From Podocnemis expansa (lineage: Eukaryota > Chordata > Testudines > Podocnemididae): 64,000 nucleotides of DNA. Position 1 is the stretch's first letter, and each line of letters begins with the position of its first letter. Under the pieces are notes generated by a model. It was not told the origin of the DNA. It worked only from the letters and a program-made list of their open reading frames with translations, and did no database searches. The stretch spans positions 8,077,449 to 8,141,448 of the forward strand of contig ML681964.1 in the NCBI GenBank assembly GCA_007922195.1, read 5' to 3'. Position numbers and translations under genes: made by a program. Below are positions 1 to 11,058 of the stretch, in pieces.

Positions 1-1701
1 GAACTAAATGGGACTGTGGAAGACAACACTGGAAGTCAACTCAAGGCAGCTTGCACAAGTGGCCATCAAGTGTGGTATATACCAAGGTGATGCGCTGTCC
101 CCGCTGCTGTTCTGCATTGGCTTGAACCCCTTCAGCCAGATAATCACAAGGACTGGATATGGATACAAGTTCAAGAGTGGAACTGCCATTAGCCACCTCC
201 TCTACATGGATGACGTCAAGCTGTATGCTAGGAATGAACGAGACATTGACTCGCTAATCCACCTGACACAGATCTACAGTGAGGATACTGGGATGCCATT
301 TGGACTGGAGAAGTGTGGCCAGATGGTAGTAAAGAGAGGTAAGGTAGTCAAGACTGATGGGGTGGAACTACCAGCAGGCCACATAGCAGACATACAGACC
401 AGCTACAAGTACCTTGGCATCCCACAGTCACATGGGAACCACGACGAGGAGGCAAGGAAGACAGCAATATCCAAGTACCACCAAAGGATAAAACAGGTCC
501 TGAAGAGCCAGCTCAATGGGAAGAACAAGATCCACGCCATCAACAGGTACGCCCTGCCAGTCATCAGATACCCTGCTGGTATAGTGAGCTGGCCAAATGA
601 GGACATGGAAACTGCCGATGTGAAGACCCAGAAGCTCCTCACAATGTACGGAGGTTTCCACCCCAAATCCAACACCCAGAGGCTGTACACCACCCGGAAA
701 GATGGTGGGTGGGGTTTGGTGAGCGTCAAAGCCACTGTTCTGGATGAAACCCAGAGCATCCAGGAGTACATCAGTAAGATGGCACCCAAAGATGAGCTGC
801 TGAGAGAATGCCTGAGGCAGCAGCAGACATTGAAGGAAGATCAAGCAGAAGTGCCATGGCAAGACAAGACCCTGCATGGGATGTACCATCGACAGATAGC
901 TGAGGTGGCTGACATTGGGAAATCCTACCAGTGGCTGGAAAGGACTGGACTAAAAGACAGCACTGAGGCACTGATCATAGCAGCACAAGAACAGGCACTG
1001 AGCACCAGATCCATTGAAGCAGGGGTCTACCACACTAGACAGGACCCAAGGTGCAGACTGTGCAGAGAGGCCTCAGAGACAGTCCAACACATAGTGGCAG
1101 GATGTAAGATGCAGGCAGGAACAGCATACACTGAACGGCACAACCAAGTAGCTGGCATTGTGTATAGGAACATCCGTACAGTGTATGGGCTAGACCCTCC
1201 CAAGACCAGATGGGAGATCCCACAGAAGGTTGTGGAGAATAACAGGGCTAAGATTCTGTGGGACTTCCAGATCCAGACAGACAGGCAGGTACTGGCCAAT
1301 CAACCAGACACTGTGGTAATAGACAAGGACCAGAAGACAGCGGTGGTGATAGATGTAGCAGTGCCAAGTGACAGCAACATCAGGAAGAAGGAGTATGAGA
1401 AGCTGGAGAAGTACCAGGGCCTGAAAAAGGAACTAGAGAGGATGTGGAAAGTGAAGGCCAAAGTGGACCCAGTGGTGGTAGGAGCACTCGGGGCAGTGAC
1501 TCCTAAGCTGGGAGAGTGGCTCCAACAGATCCCAGGAATAACATCAGAGCTCTCTGTCCAGAAGAGTGGAGTGCTAGGAACAGCTAAGATACTGCACAGA
1601 ACCCTCAAACTCCCAGGCCTCTGGTAGAGGACCCGAGGTTGAGGAAGACACATACCACCCATAGGGGTGAGAGGGGAAATTTTTTAAATATATATATATA
1701 G
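1..1701 (+). mobile_element. 3' part of a non-LTR retrotransposon with restriction-like endonuclease (R2/R4/NeSL-type)
   Basis: The element enters from the left edge of the window and carries the reverse transcriptase/endonuclease frame, a stop codon at 1625-1627, a short 3' UTR of about 60 bases and an AT-rich tail ending in an (AT)n run at about 1686-1701. Its last coding and UTR bases recur in reverse orientation at 31205-31750, which fixes the 3' end. A C-terminal CCHC finger followed by a PD...D nuclease signature is known from the early-branching, site-preferring non-LTR clades (R2, R4/Rex6, NeSL, Hero), not from CR1 or L1. Which of these clades applies is not settled here. The simple-repeat tail resembles R4/Dong-type ends. 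Confidence 0.85.
8..1627 (+). CDS. Partial retrotransposon polyprotein: reverse transcriptase plus restriction-like endonuclease
   Basis: A 539-codon frame stays open to its natural stop. Residues 23-35 (GIYQGDALSPLLF) match the reverse transcriptase block before the active site, and YMDD at 66-69 is the catalytic aspartate pair. A thumb-like, basic alpha-helical stretch follows, then a CCHC finger (C349, C352, H361, C366) and a restriction-like endonuclease signature with P433-D434 and D449. In this class the protein nicks the target DNA and primes reverse transcription of its own RNA from the nick. The ATG at 8 is not the true start: fingers motifs and the N-terminus would lie upstream, outside the window. 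An in-frame TAA at 5-7 sits where a sense codon is expected, so this copy is probably interrupted by a nonsense change. Otherwise the frame is intact, which suggests a young insertion. Confidence 0.85.
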   Translation: MGLWKTTLEVNSRQLAQVAIKCGIYQGDALSPLLFCIGLNPFSQIITRTGYGYKFKSGTAISHLLYMDDVKLYARNERDIDSLIHLTQIYSEDTGMPFGLEKCGQMVVKRGKVVKTDGVELPAGHIADIQTSYKYLGIPQSHGNHDEEARKTAISKYHQRIKQVLKSQLNGKNKIHAINRYALPVIRYPAGIVSWPNEDMETADVKTQKLLTMYGGFHPKSNTQRLYTTRKDGGWGLVSVKATVLDETQSIQEYISKMAPKDELLRECLRQQQTLKEDQAEVPWQDKTLHGMYHRQIAEVADIGKSYQWLERTGLKDSTEALIIAAQEQALSTRSIEAGVYHTRQDPRCRLCREASETVQHIVAGCKMQAGTAYTERHNQVAGIVYRNIRTVYGLDPPKTRWEIPQKVVENNRAKILWDFQIQTDRQVLANQPDTVVIDKDQKTAVVIDVAVPSDSNIRKKEYEKLEKYQGLKKELERMWKVKAKVDPVVVGALGAVTPKLGEWLQQIPGITSELSVQKSGVLGTAKILHRTLKLPGLW

Positions 1702-4294
1702 GCTGATTTTTTCACTATATAACTCTGTGCATTCTGTTTTCCAATTACTTTTTCTTTATGGTACCTTTTCAACTACAGCAAAGTGGGACTGAAGCAGAGC
1801 ACCTCATGACATAAGTAGTGCCTCTCCTTATCTCAGGATAAATCAGTTGGGTTTGATTGCTGGTGCATAGAAAGAAGGTGAGGTGAATGAGATACTGCTG
1901 TGAAAATGGAAGAAGAGAGCCAGACCTTTTTTGTGCAAGTCTTGAGGTATAAGAGTATCTAGTAACACTGGTGTAGCTGATGTTTGAAAGAGAACAGAAA
2001 GTTGGATGGCACATGAAACACATTCAGCATCCCTGGTTTTTGCCCAGAAGCATCTCATGCTTCAACCTTTTAGCCATCTATAAAATAGCTGTCTTTTCAA
2101 AATTGTTTTCACACTGGAAAGCTCCATCTTCTGGGATACTTTCTGCTTACGTATGCTTGTTTTATAAGCGTGGAAAGACAAAATGGAATCTATAATAAAT
2201 TACTGCAGTTACATGTGAATGTAAATCAAGTCTTGAAAAATAATTTATGATGTTTCTGGGAACAATTTAAATGTGATTCATCACTAAAACTTGTGGAAAG
2301 CAGTGTATCATGTCTGAGGCTTGTTGCAGGAGTGAAGTCTTTTGATTGAGTTGAGAACAAAAAAATTTCACTTGTAGTTTCCATGGTTTATAGAGTTGTT
2401 CCACTGGTTTAAATAAAAATTCTGATTAACTAGAAATAGCTGTTGTATGGTCACAGACAAGTTACTCATTTGTTCTTGTGTAGGAGGCAGTCGCCCTAGG
2501 CTGCATTCTATCCAAACCAAATATTTTTGTCTGAACTCTATTTCATTGAGATGAGAAAATGCAGTGGATTAATGTAGCTTTTCACCCATGGAAACAAAAG
2601 ACTGTGTCTGCAGATAGTGGATATCTGCCTACCTCAGATGACATTAATGGAACTATGTCCTCTCACACCTACTGAGAATATGGCCATATAGATTCTTAGT
2701 GTGTGTATGACACACATACAAGTATGTAGGCATTCCCTCCAACTTCTCCCTGTTTTATAGTCCTATCTCTTCCTTGTCCCAGTGCTCAAACTTCTTGTTC
2801 CAGTCCCAGTCTCCTTGCCCAGTCAATCCTAGGTGCCATCTGTGGACTCATTGACCCAAACTCCAACCTGCCAGTAAAATTGAAGTCTAGCATGTTATAA
2901 ATTGTCATTATTTCAATGGCTTGTAACTCAGTCAAATATGGAAATATTTTCATGGGGACATCAAAAGGCACATCTCAAACAAAGGCCTAGCCAAATTTCA
3001 AGTGCTTGAAACGAAGTGTAGGTTACTAGAGCTTTAGAAATGGTCACTAGAATTCAATGTATGAGAAACAATGTATTTTTTTCCTACAGTTGTTCTCAGA
3101 AATGGCTAAACCATTTCAGCTGAAATTTTCTAAAATCATTCAACCTAAAGCAGTCACCAAGATCTGAAAATTTTAGATCACAAATTTCTGAGCCCCTTGA
3201 AACATGGTCTTATTATTGGAAGTGCTGACCAAACCTAGGGCTCATCTACACTGGGGGTGGGATTGCGATTTGATTTTAGGCTGTCAAAGTACAGAAGACG
3301 AAGGTGAGTGACAGCAAATTGCTTGACCAGAGTCTTGCAACCCCACTGCTCACATTACTTCCTGGAATGCATTGTGCTGGTGGTAGTAGTTGCAGGGGCT
3401 TATGAAGAGGGAGGCAGTCATCTGTACTCACTCCCCCTCCTTTCTTCTCTCAAGGAGGGGAAAAAAAGCAGTAAAAGTTTTCCTTGCTGTTTCTCTGCTG
3501 CAGGCACACCAGAGAGGCACAGTGCTGCATGCAGAGAAAGGGGAATTAATTGAAAACTTCCCAGGGCTGAAAGCAGGGAAGGTGACTAGAAGAATTGGAA
3601 AAACAGGATTAGAGTACTCTCTGGCTAAATGGACTTAAATTCAAATAATAGATTTTGACTTTAGTGCTACACCACTTGCAGGGGTCATGTTAGCAGGTCA
3701 AATTAGAGCTCCATTTTTTTTTTATTTGCAGTTCTGACAGTGCAAAAGGTTGAGATTAGCAGTATTATGTTGAACTTTACTGTCCTTGTAGACCAGGGCT
3801 TATTAATGGGAGCACTACCAGCTCCACCTATAAGAAGTGAGGGTATGTCTGTAGCCATGGTGGTATGAGCCTCAGGAGGGGTTAGCTGCTTCAGGCGTGT
3901 AACCATCTGAGATGCTAGGCACATACTCAGGACTGCTAACTCCTCCTCTATTTTTAGAACTCCAGCTCGACCAAAATGAGAGTCTGTATGTCTCCTTGAG
4001 CTGGATTTAATACCTCAAACTCAACGTGTAAAGATACCCTTGGTCAGTCTCAGGTAGAACAGGTCTTTAAGGACTCCTGACAATGTCTGACATACACAAC
4101 TCCAGAGGTCTCTAATAAGCAAGCAGATCTGCAAATGGTGAATCCAAATTGTAATCCTCCATTTGCGTTGGAGTATACAGGCTTGCATCAACAGTTATGT
4201 CTATCTGAAAGCAGGTAGCATGTACGCTCCCTGCATTCTAAGGGTAGAAAGTATAAAAATCCTAAGTCACTTGGGATCATAAATCCCAGTGACA
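1702..4294. other. No gene or confidently named repeat
   Basis: AT-rich sequence with only short random frames. A stretch at about 3236-3300 begins like a 'TCTACACTGGG' MITE end, but no matching right end is visible. The run at 3715-3724 is simple T. I see no exon, RNA gene or CpG-rich promoter. Confidence 0.5.
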
Positions 4295-4307
4295 TTTAGT
4301 CTCCTGG

Positions 4308-4575
4308 CATGTTGACAAGTTCCAAAGGGGTAAATATGTTAGTCTATTTCAGCAAAACAAGGAGTCCTGTGGCACTTAAAGACTAACAAATTTATTTATC
4401 GCATGAGCTTTTATGGGAGAATATACCCCTTTTGTCAGATGCTTTAAAGATGGGGGAACTCATTCTGTAAGTTCCCCCATCTTCAAAGCATCTAATGAAG
4501 TTGGATCTTCTCCCACAAAAGCTCACATGACACAAATTTGTAGTGTTTCAAAGTGCCCCAGGACTCCTTATTTAT
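4308..4575. mobile_element. Palindromic Penelope/hammerhead-like unit with 13-bp target duplication
   Basis: Two copies of a roughly 120-base unit face each other. The left copy reads in reverse (AGTCCTGTGGCACTTAAAG, then GACTAACAAATTTATTTAT, then GCATGAGCTTTTATGGGAG). The right copy repeats this as the inverse, ending AGTGCCCCAGGACTCCTT. An inner inverted repeat (GATGGGGGAACT / AGTTCCCCCATC) joins the arms. The unit is flanked by the 13-bp direct repeat TTTAGTCTCCTGG at 4295-4307 and 4576-4588, which is good evidence of insertion as one piece. The right arm carries a damaged hammerhead-like core (CTAATGA, then CCCACAAAAGC). Assignment to Penelope-like elements is inference. Confidence 0.7.
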
Positions 4576-4763
4576 TTTAGTCTCCTGGGTTAGTGGAATT
4601 TATACTCCCAAACTGCCTTCATGTCTTCAGAAACCCCACACTAAATTCAGCTCCTGGATGCTCTCTGTGACCAAATATAGACATTTATGTATATTGGTCT
4701 TACGAGTAAATATTGCCTCCCCACCTTGCCTTGGCTTTGTCTGAAAGCATAGCCTGTTATAAA

Positions 4764-4845
4764 TGAAAAAGGACTTCTGTGGCACTTAAAGGCTAACATT
4801 TATTTAGTGCATGAGCTTTCATGGCAGAAAATTCCACTTTGTCAT
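4764..4845 (-). mobile_element. Fragment of the palindromic hammerhead-like unit
   Basis: Single arm only: GGACTTCTGTGGCACTTAAA, a GGCTAAC box, then GCATGAGCTTTCATGGCAG and a degraded end at GTCATGGGG, followed by a short (TG)n run. It matches the left arms of the copies at 4308 and 6690. No target duplication is visible. Confidence 0.6.
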
Positions 4846-6058
4846 GGGGTGTGTGTGTGTGTTTGTGTGTATAGAGATACATCATAGACAGTTGAAAACT
4901 AGAATTTTTTTCAAAATGTTAATTACAAAAAATTAACTTTTTTGGCCTGCTCTAATGCTGAGTTCTGTTCCTTGTGGAATGTGCAATAGCTGCTGGATTT
5001 ATTTATGTAGTATATAGATTTAGTGTATTACACTACACTTCAGTTACATATTAGAATAGTAAGTAATAAAGCTCTTTATGCGAAGGTAGCTATGTCTTTC
5101 TAAGAAAAGGTATGTTTTTATAGCTGCTTCATTGGTCTCTTTGTTGGAGTTTGTACTGGAGAATCTATGAACTCTAGCCTGCATTGATTCAGGAGGGCAC
5201 TTAAACATGTGCTTCAGTTTATCTCTGTTCAAGGCAGCACTTTAAGTTAAGCACATAGAAGTGTGAGTGTAACTGCCGTTATTTTCAATGGGACTTGAGT
5301 CTGGCCTTAACTTTAAGTGTGAGCTTAAATGCAGCCTTCAATAGGGATCTCCCTATGTTCCTTACTTTGTGGAAGGCATAATAGAAATGGCCTTGGGTCA
5401 TAATTCATGCTTAAATTTCTTCCTGACTGAAGGCTGTAATTAACCCAGTGAACATTAAATCAATAGTGGATGATTTCAGTTGCCTAATGTATTCAAAGTT
5501 GCATTTTTTCTTTGAGGGTCTTCTTAAAAGAGAAGAGATCCTAAGGTTTAAAAATATTATAGTATATTTTAGAAGTAGTCTGCATTGTCACTAAGATCTT
5601 ATAGACCAGATTTTCAAATGTAGGAATGCACAACATTTTCTGTGCCCAGCTGAGGTATGCACAAACATCAGATATACATACATGGAAAATAGAATCTGTA
5701 TAGGGTTATGTTATTCTTGTTGGGTCTTCTGTTCTTTGGGGTTTGACTACTGTGTGAACTTTAAGTATAGTCATGCTGGCTACTCTATGTAGATTTCTTA
5801 AGATAGGTAAATATAAGCTATAATGGCCCACGATATATGCTATATAAATGTATTGGGAAACCATTCACTTTTAAATGCATAGAATGTGACAAATATGATT
5901 TCTGCACCCACATATTCTATCTGTTTTATATAAGTGGCTGCGCATATGCACACACACACTCATTTCCCATTATATGCCATTAAATGCGTGAGGTTTGAAG
6001 TTATGTCTGCACACCATATACTCTATGACATTAAGACTTCTGTGTTCCAGTATTTTAA
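4846..6058. other. AT-rich, no gene seen
   Basis: Contains a short (TG)n tract at about 4849-4870. A degraded fragment near 5274-5340 resembles widespread 'TTTTCAATGGGACTTGAGTC' repeat debris. No coding potential. Confidence 0.4.
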
Positions 6059-6195
6059 GGCTATGTTCACACGTAAACTGTTATTTCAAAATAAGTTATT
6101 TTGAAATAAAGTCCTTATTTTGAAATAAGTTAATTCGAATTAAGAAAATGTTAATTCGAATTAAGGGGAAAGCTCAAAGCGAAATAGCATGTTCA
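6059..6195. mobile_element. Remnant of a TTCGAA-rich palindromic MITE (left end)
   Basis: Starts GGCTATGTTCACAC directly after TAA and continues with stacked inverted repeats of TTATTTCAAAATAAG and TTAATTCGAATTAA. The start matches the terminal repeat of the complete element at 36170-36499. A 3-bp TAA next to the end would suit PIF/Harbinger-type insertion, but the right end is missing here, so the superfamily is a guess. Confidence 0.5.
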
Positions 6196-6689
6196 AAGAC
6201 AGGACTTGCTCTTTTGCTTTAGGAGAGGGGCACGATGGGAGGTGTGCCCCCACCCAATAAAGGCTAAAAGGAAAGCATCCTGGGAAGGAGAAGGGCAAAA
6301 GTGTTATTTCGAAAACGAAAATCTGTTTTACGTCATCCTAAATTGCACTACTACTGTTTCAAACCTTCCCATTTGTTTTATATTCTTCCAACCCTGATTT
6401 CCCTTGAGCCCAAATGTACAAAATCTGGAGATAGAAGAAGATTAAAGTTTAGAAACCATGAGCTAGCCCTGAAACACACACACACACGGATCTGAAAACC
6501 AGTATTGGTCCAGATCTAAATGCCTTGAGTCCAACATCTGAGACCAGTGAAACGTTGGGGTCCTCTGAAATATTTGGAGGCTGCTTGAAGCAGTTCAGAA
6601 GTCTGAAATGTTATAACTACTTCTGGCGATGTAGCAGGTGTGAAGGGCAATGAAGCACACTCAGATTCAGGATCATTTACATTATTCAG

Positions 6690-6895
6690 GTTCCAAAGGA
6701 GTAGCTGTGTTTGTCTAGTTCAGCAAAACAAATGAGTCCTGTGGCACTTTTAAAGACTAACAAATTTATTTATTGCATGAACTTTCATGGGGGAAAATCC
6801 CACTTCATGTTCAAAGCACCTGATGAAGTGGGATTTTCTCCCATGAAAACTCATGCAATAAATAAATTTGTTAGTCTTTAAAAGTGCTTGTTTGT
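6690..6895. mobile_element. Palindromic Penelope/hammerhead-like unit with 14-bp target duplication
   Basis: Left arm, reverse orientation: GTTCCAAAGGAGTAGCTGTG, AGTCCTGTGGCAC, a GACTAACAAATTTATTTATT box, and GCATGAACTTTCATGGGGG. Right arm, forward: CTGATGA at 6820-6826, the hairpin GTGGGATTTTCTCCCAT, GAAA at 6845-6848, CTCATGC, then AATAAATAAATTTGTTAGTC. The perfect 14-bp direct repeat TTTACATTATTCAG at 6676-6689 and 6896-6909 marks both insertion boundaries. This is the cleanest copy in the window. The right arm stops at AAAGTGCTTGTTTG, so the two arms are unequal in length. Confidence 0.75.
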
Positions 6896-6909
6896 TTTAC
6901 ATTATTCAG

Positions 6910-8220
6910 AATCAGTTGGCTCTCATATCACCATAATTCACCTCATGTCTATCATCACAACATTTGAGGGGGCTAGGCATTTATGCTGTAACTGTCACCT
7001 TGATGCATGTTTTATGAAAAGCTGTAATATACACAATATGTGTACATCTACTGCATTATACTCTATAAACTCTTGACTACATAACATTTATTTTTCAAAT
7101 AATAACTGGTGACCAGATAATATACTATATAATGCAATGTTTCAGTTTCTGCTATGTTTATATAGTAAACACAATTTGTTTCTAACTGGCTGTGAGTGTT
7201 ACAACCATCTTTTTCAATTTATATTGTACCATATTTTGATAGTTTCTGTACTTTTAGATTGATGTACCCAACAGTGGACAGTGTTTTTTAGGGTTCTTTC
7301 TAGATATTATTCCTCTCATCACATTTTTCTGATCTCTTGATCCTTTTCAAGTAGTAATATTCTTATCTGATAGGATCTAGTGAAAGATATAATTTAATTA
7401 GCAAGCAAAACCCGTGGGGTGATTCAGGGTACACTCAGTTTACCCAAAACCTTAAAAATATGGAGATAAAATTTGAGGGGGAAAGACTTAGGCACCTTCA
7501 TATTGCCTACAACCTGGTGGCATAATTGAGTGCTTCAGTAAGTTTTTATTTTCATCTATAACAGATACACCAATGAAATCCCAGTGTCATCAGACTTACA
7601 CTTTAATGAAAAACGTGAACAGTTTTTATATTTAACAGTATGACTTCACACTAATCCTATAAACAAAGCAGCACATCTGACCTATTTTGGAAGTTAATTT
7701 GCTGTGACACTGCTGAGGTCACTGCTAAATATTACTTAGTTTTAGTTTGTTAATAGAGGTTTTTATGGAGGAAGGAATGAAGACATGTCCATGTGGAAGA
7801 ACCCAGTGAGCTGGCTTTTGAAGTTGTCAAGAGTAGAAAGGAGTGGGACAGTAGTATGATAGGAAGATGAGTGGATAAGTAGGAAGAGGCAGTATTCTAA
7901 TGGTATTTAAATTGAGTTTTATGTGGTGGGAGATGGGGAGCTAGTGGAGGTTTCAAATGGGGGGCATGTGTGTATGTGGAAGGGCAATGAAGATAATTTA
8001 AGCAGTTATTTTACAAGGATTAGATTGGGCCTAAGAGAAAAGGGCTGCCTTATTTAAATTTTTAGAAGTCTCATAGTAGCAATCTTGTGATTCCTAAATT
8101 CTGTATCACCAAAACAACAACCAAAGAGCCACAGCAGAGCAAACACTCGGGGTGGGATGTTTTAGCAGGAGTGTTGTAAGCAACACATGAGAAATCATTT
8201 TTTTTTCCCTACTCTGCACC
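6910..8220. other. AT-rich, no gene or repeat recognised
   Basis: Mostly unique-looking AT-rich sequence without extended reading frames or splice-like exon structure. Confidence 0.35.
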
Positions 8221-8221
8221 A

Positions 8222-8731
8222 ATTAGGTCTCATTTGAAGTATTGTGCCTAGTTCTGGGTGCTACATTTCAGGAACGATGTGGACAAATTGAAGAAAGTCC
8301 AGAGAAGAGCAGTAAAAATGGGTAAAGATCTAAAAAACATGAGCTCTGAGAGAAGATTGAAAAAATGGGGCTGGTTTAGTCAATAGAAGATGGGGAGGGG
8401 AATAAAACAGTTTTCAAGTATGTGGGAAGAGAGGTGAAAAATTGTTCTCCATAACCTTTGAAGATATGACTATATGCAACCAGCTTAAATTTTGCAGCAA
8501 GGGTGGTTTTTGCTGGATGTTAAGAAAAACTTCCTAACCATCAGGATAGTTAAGCACTGGAGTAAGCTGCCTAGAGAGACTGTGGAATCTCCATCATTAG
8601 AGGTTTTCAAGAGTGGGTTAGAGAAACGCCTGTCAGGGATGTTCTAGATAATTCTTGGTCCTGCCATAAGTAGCTGGGACTGGATTAATGGACATCATGA
8701 GGCCCCTTCCTGTATTGAGTTGCTATGAAAA
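8222..8731 (+). mobile_element. CR1 LINE, 5'-truncated 3' end
   Basis: In a broken forward frame the start reads like the end of the CR1 reverse transcriptase ORF (conserved pattern: LEYC, a W/APxF segment, then a 'kvQrRAvk' segment). It runs on through the usual 3' region (AACTTCCTAACCATCAGGA, GGTTTTCAAGAGTGGGTTAG) to the CR1-type end GGCCCCTTCCTG...GTTGCTATGAA. Frames are broken by stops. CR1 is the main LINE of turtles, crocodilians and birds, and 5' truncation is the rule. Confidence 0.85.
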
Positions 8732-9985
8732 TCACTCAGTCCTTGTGAAGGATTCTTAAAATTTTGTACGAACATTTAGGCTATTTTGTTTGTTTTAGAC
8801 TCTTTTCAGAACTAGTTGACTTTCGCAAGTAATATTCTTTACCGTAATTTAGACATTTTTCTTCCTTTTACATTTCTATACTGTATTATAATAAGATTAC
8901 TGTCCTTTGAATTCAGATTGCCAAAGGGACATTTTCTTATTCAATTATTACACAATTAACATCATTCCATACTGAGTAAAAAGTATAATATACCTTATAC
9001 ACCTTTTGTTGTATATGAGATATATGTTGGATAAATGTTGATTAAAAATGAGAAAAGTGGAGGAATCCAGTAGGGAATTATAATGTGAATGCATTATTTG
9101 ATTTTTTTTTTAAACACTGTGTAAAGTAAGAGTTCTTAATTTGTCATTTCAGTGGTTTCAAAACATAACTGAAAGAGACTTCAAATCCCTTTGAACTACC
9201 TTGCTCTTTCCTGACAGTAGGAAGAAGGTTCCACAGTATTTTTTAAATTTATTCATTCAGGAGGTTATGTTATAATTAGGTTATAGTATGCCTATCCCTT
9301 TCTTAAGAAATGGAAATAGCTCAATAAGGAAAAGTGGAGTTGAAATCATTTACAAAATTCTTACATCTTTTTAATTGTAGAAGAGAGTTAGAAATAATAG
9401 AAAGACCATTTCAGAAAGAGATGGCTGTGGACAATTGTGTTGCTTTTAAGAAATGTTAATCTACTATTAATGCCAAATAAGTAAATAAAAAAGGTTCATT
9501 GGTAATGAGCTCAAACTTAATATGACAAATATGTTACTGTGGTATTTCCTTTAAAATTTTTTTTTGGGCGGGGGGGGGCAAAAAGTAAAATATGAAGTAG
9601 GTCAGGGGAGAAGGAGGTCTGCAACCACAACTGCAAGAAGATAGTGACAGAAATGAAATAAGGTACCAAAGATTCAAGACTTTGAGACTGGACTCTATTT
9701 AGCTTTTAATTTCCTGAATCATTTAGAAGCCTTGTCTACCTTTGCTTTCCTTATGAGATCAGTGTGTCCTGTGATTACCTCCTGAATTTACAATAATCAG
9801 GGCAGTCTGTAAAACTGGGACCAGACTCCCTGAATACTGATGGGTGGTACATAAACCAATCCCCAATCAGTCTCAAAAAATGCTTCTGATTCATCACATT
9901 TGTTATCAAGAAGCATAACAAAATAAGAACAGCCCCCTTTACTGTACTTCAGCTCCTCTGATCCCCAACTAGCAATTGGGTGTCT
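8732..9985. other. AT-rich, no gene seen
   Basis: Contains short homopolymer tracts (T run about 9103, G run about 9573-9580). No exon-like frame. Confidence 0.35.
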
Positions 9986-9989
9986 TAAA

Positions 9990-10755
9990 GAAATAAGTTC
10001 TCGTGACCCCAGAGGGTGAACCACATCACCCAGAACAATACAGGCTTGGATCTTACCCAAAATACTATGCTACCAGCCAGTCCTACAGTAACTACAACTA
10101 AAGCTTTAATATAAAAAGAAAAGAAAAACAAAATATGAGAGATGTTAAAGGGTCGAAGTAAATCACATACATGCAAATGATTTGAAGTCCGTAGAAAGCA
10201 AGCCCTTGGAAGAATTTGGAGATTGCAATTTAGTTCAATTCCTCTGGTAGACACCCAGAACTGGGAGGGTCTCAGTCCTTTGTTCAGTCACAGAAGTATA
10301 GTTCCAGAGGTGGGTGTTGGTTGCAGACTGGAGACTGAAGACAAAATGGAGTTGGGGGCTGCTGCTTTTTATCACCTCTGGCCTCCCTCGTGTGGTGTGA
10401 AGTTTTCTGAAATCAAGATGGAGTTAAGTCACATGGGCAAGTCCTAGTGGCTCAACAGGTTTCTCTCTGGGCTCACTGCACCTGGGAGCTTCCTTAATGA
10501 GCCATTAAGTAGACAATGGTTTGTAGACATCCAGTCTGGGAGTCTCCCAGAACCCAATAACTTGGAACACAAATAGAATAAACCAATTCCTAGCTTCTAA
10601 TACAGATATGACACCTTCATATAAACTATAAAATCATTCCTAACTTATTACAACCTTTCCATTGGTACCAAACATGGTGTACCACATATGAATTATTGCA
10701 AATATGAAATATTAATCAATGATTCTTTAAAGCCAGACAGTGTCACACCTTCTCC
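9990..10755 (-). mobile_element. Probable LTR of an endogenous retrovirus-like element
   Basis: Read on the minus strand, this block has LTR layout: a start near GGTGTGACACTGTCTGG (about 10750), a long U3, a TATA-like GGTGATAAAAAGC near 10365-10378, about 260 bases further an ATTAAAGCTTTAG polyadenylation-type signal (about 10100-10112), and a U5-like tail running to about 10000. I see no gag, pol or env frame beside it. The exact TG/CA ends and a target duplication were not found, so the boundaries and the class are tentative. Confidence 0.45.
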
Positions 10756-11058
10756 CTGGCCCAATAGGGACACTAGCACCTATGGACCAAGGTAGAGTGC
10801 TTTGCTGTGTTCTCTGCTGGAACCAGGGGAGGCGAGCACTGATTTCCTGTCCCCTTGGCTGCAGCAAGGAGCCTGCATTGGCTTTGTAGCCCGGTGTCAA
10901 CAACAGCTGGCTTCTTAGGCAGCGGCTCCCTTCTGCTGACAGTGGAAGGGGAACTGTGGGCTTCTTTTGGCCTTCAGGCCACAGGCTGGGAACCACTGAA
11001 ATAGAGTATGTGTTACCAAAAAGGAAAGAGGGGCAATTTTTGCCAAATAAACTGCACA
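10756..11058. other. GC-richer unassigned patch
   Basis: Text such as GGCTTCTTTTGGCCTTCAGGCC and CCACAGGCTGGGAACCACTG at about 10960-11000 resembles the end of a hAT-type element with terminal CAGTGGTT, but the partner end was not found. No credible coding frame. Confidence 0.3.

Noticed and set aside
403..1299. Minus-strand frames of 66-153 codons opposite the retrotransposon gene
   Set aside because: Shadows of the real forward coding frame.
3236..3420. MITE with TCTACACTGGG end
   Set aside because: No matching inverse end or target duplication within a reasonable distance.
4308..4575. Inverted-repeat pairs read as DNA transposon terminal repeats
   Set aside because: The arms are the whole element, the duplications are 10-14 bp, and distal ends of the two arms are unequal, unlike hAT, mariner or Harbinger ends.
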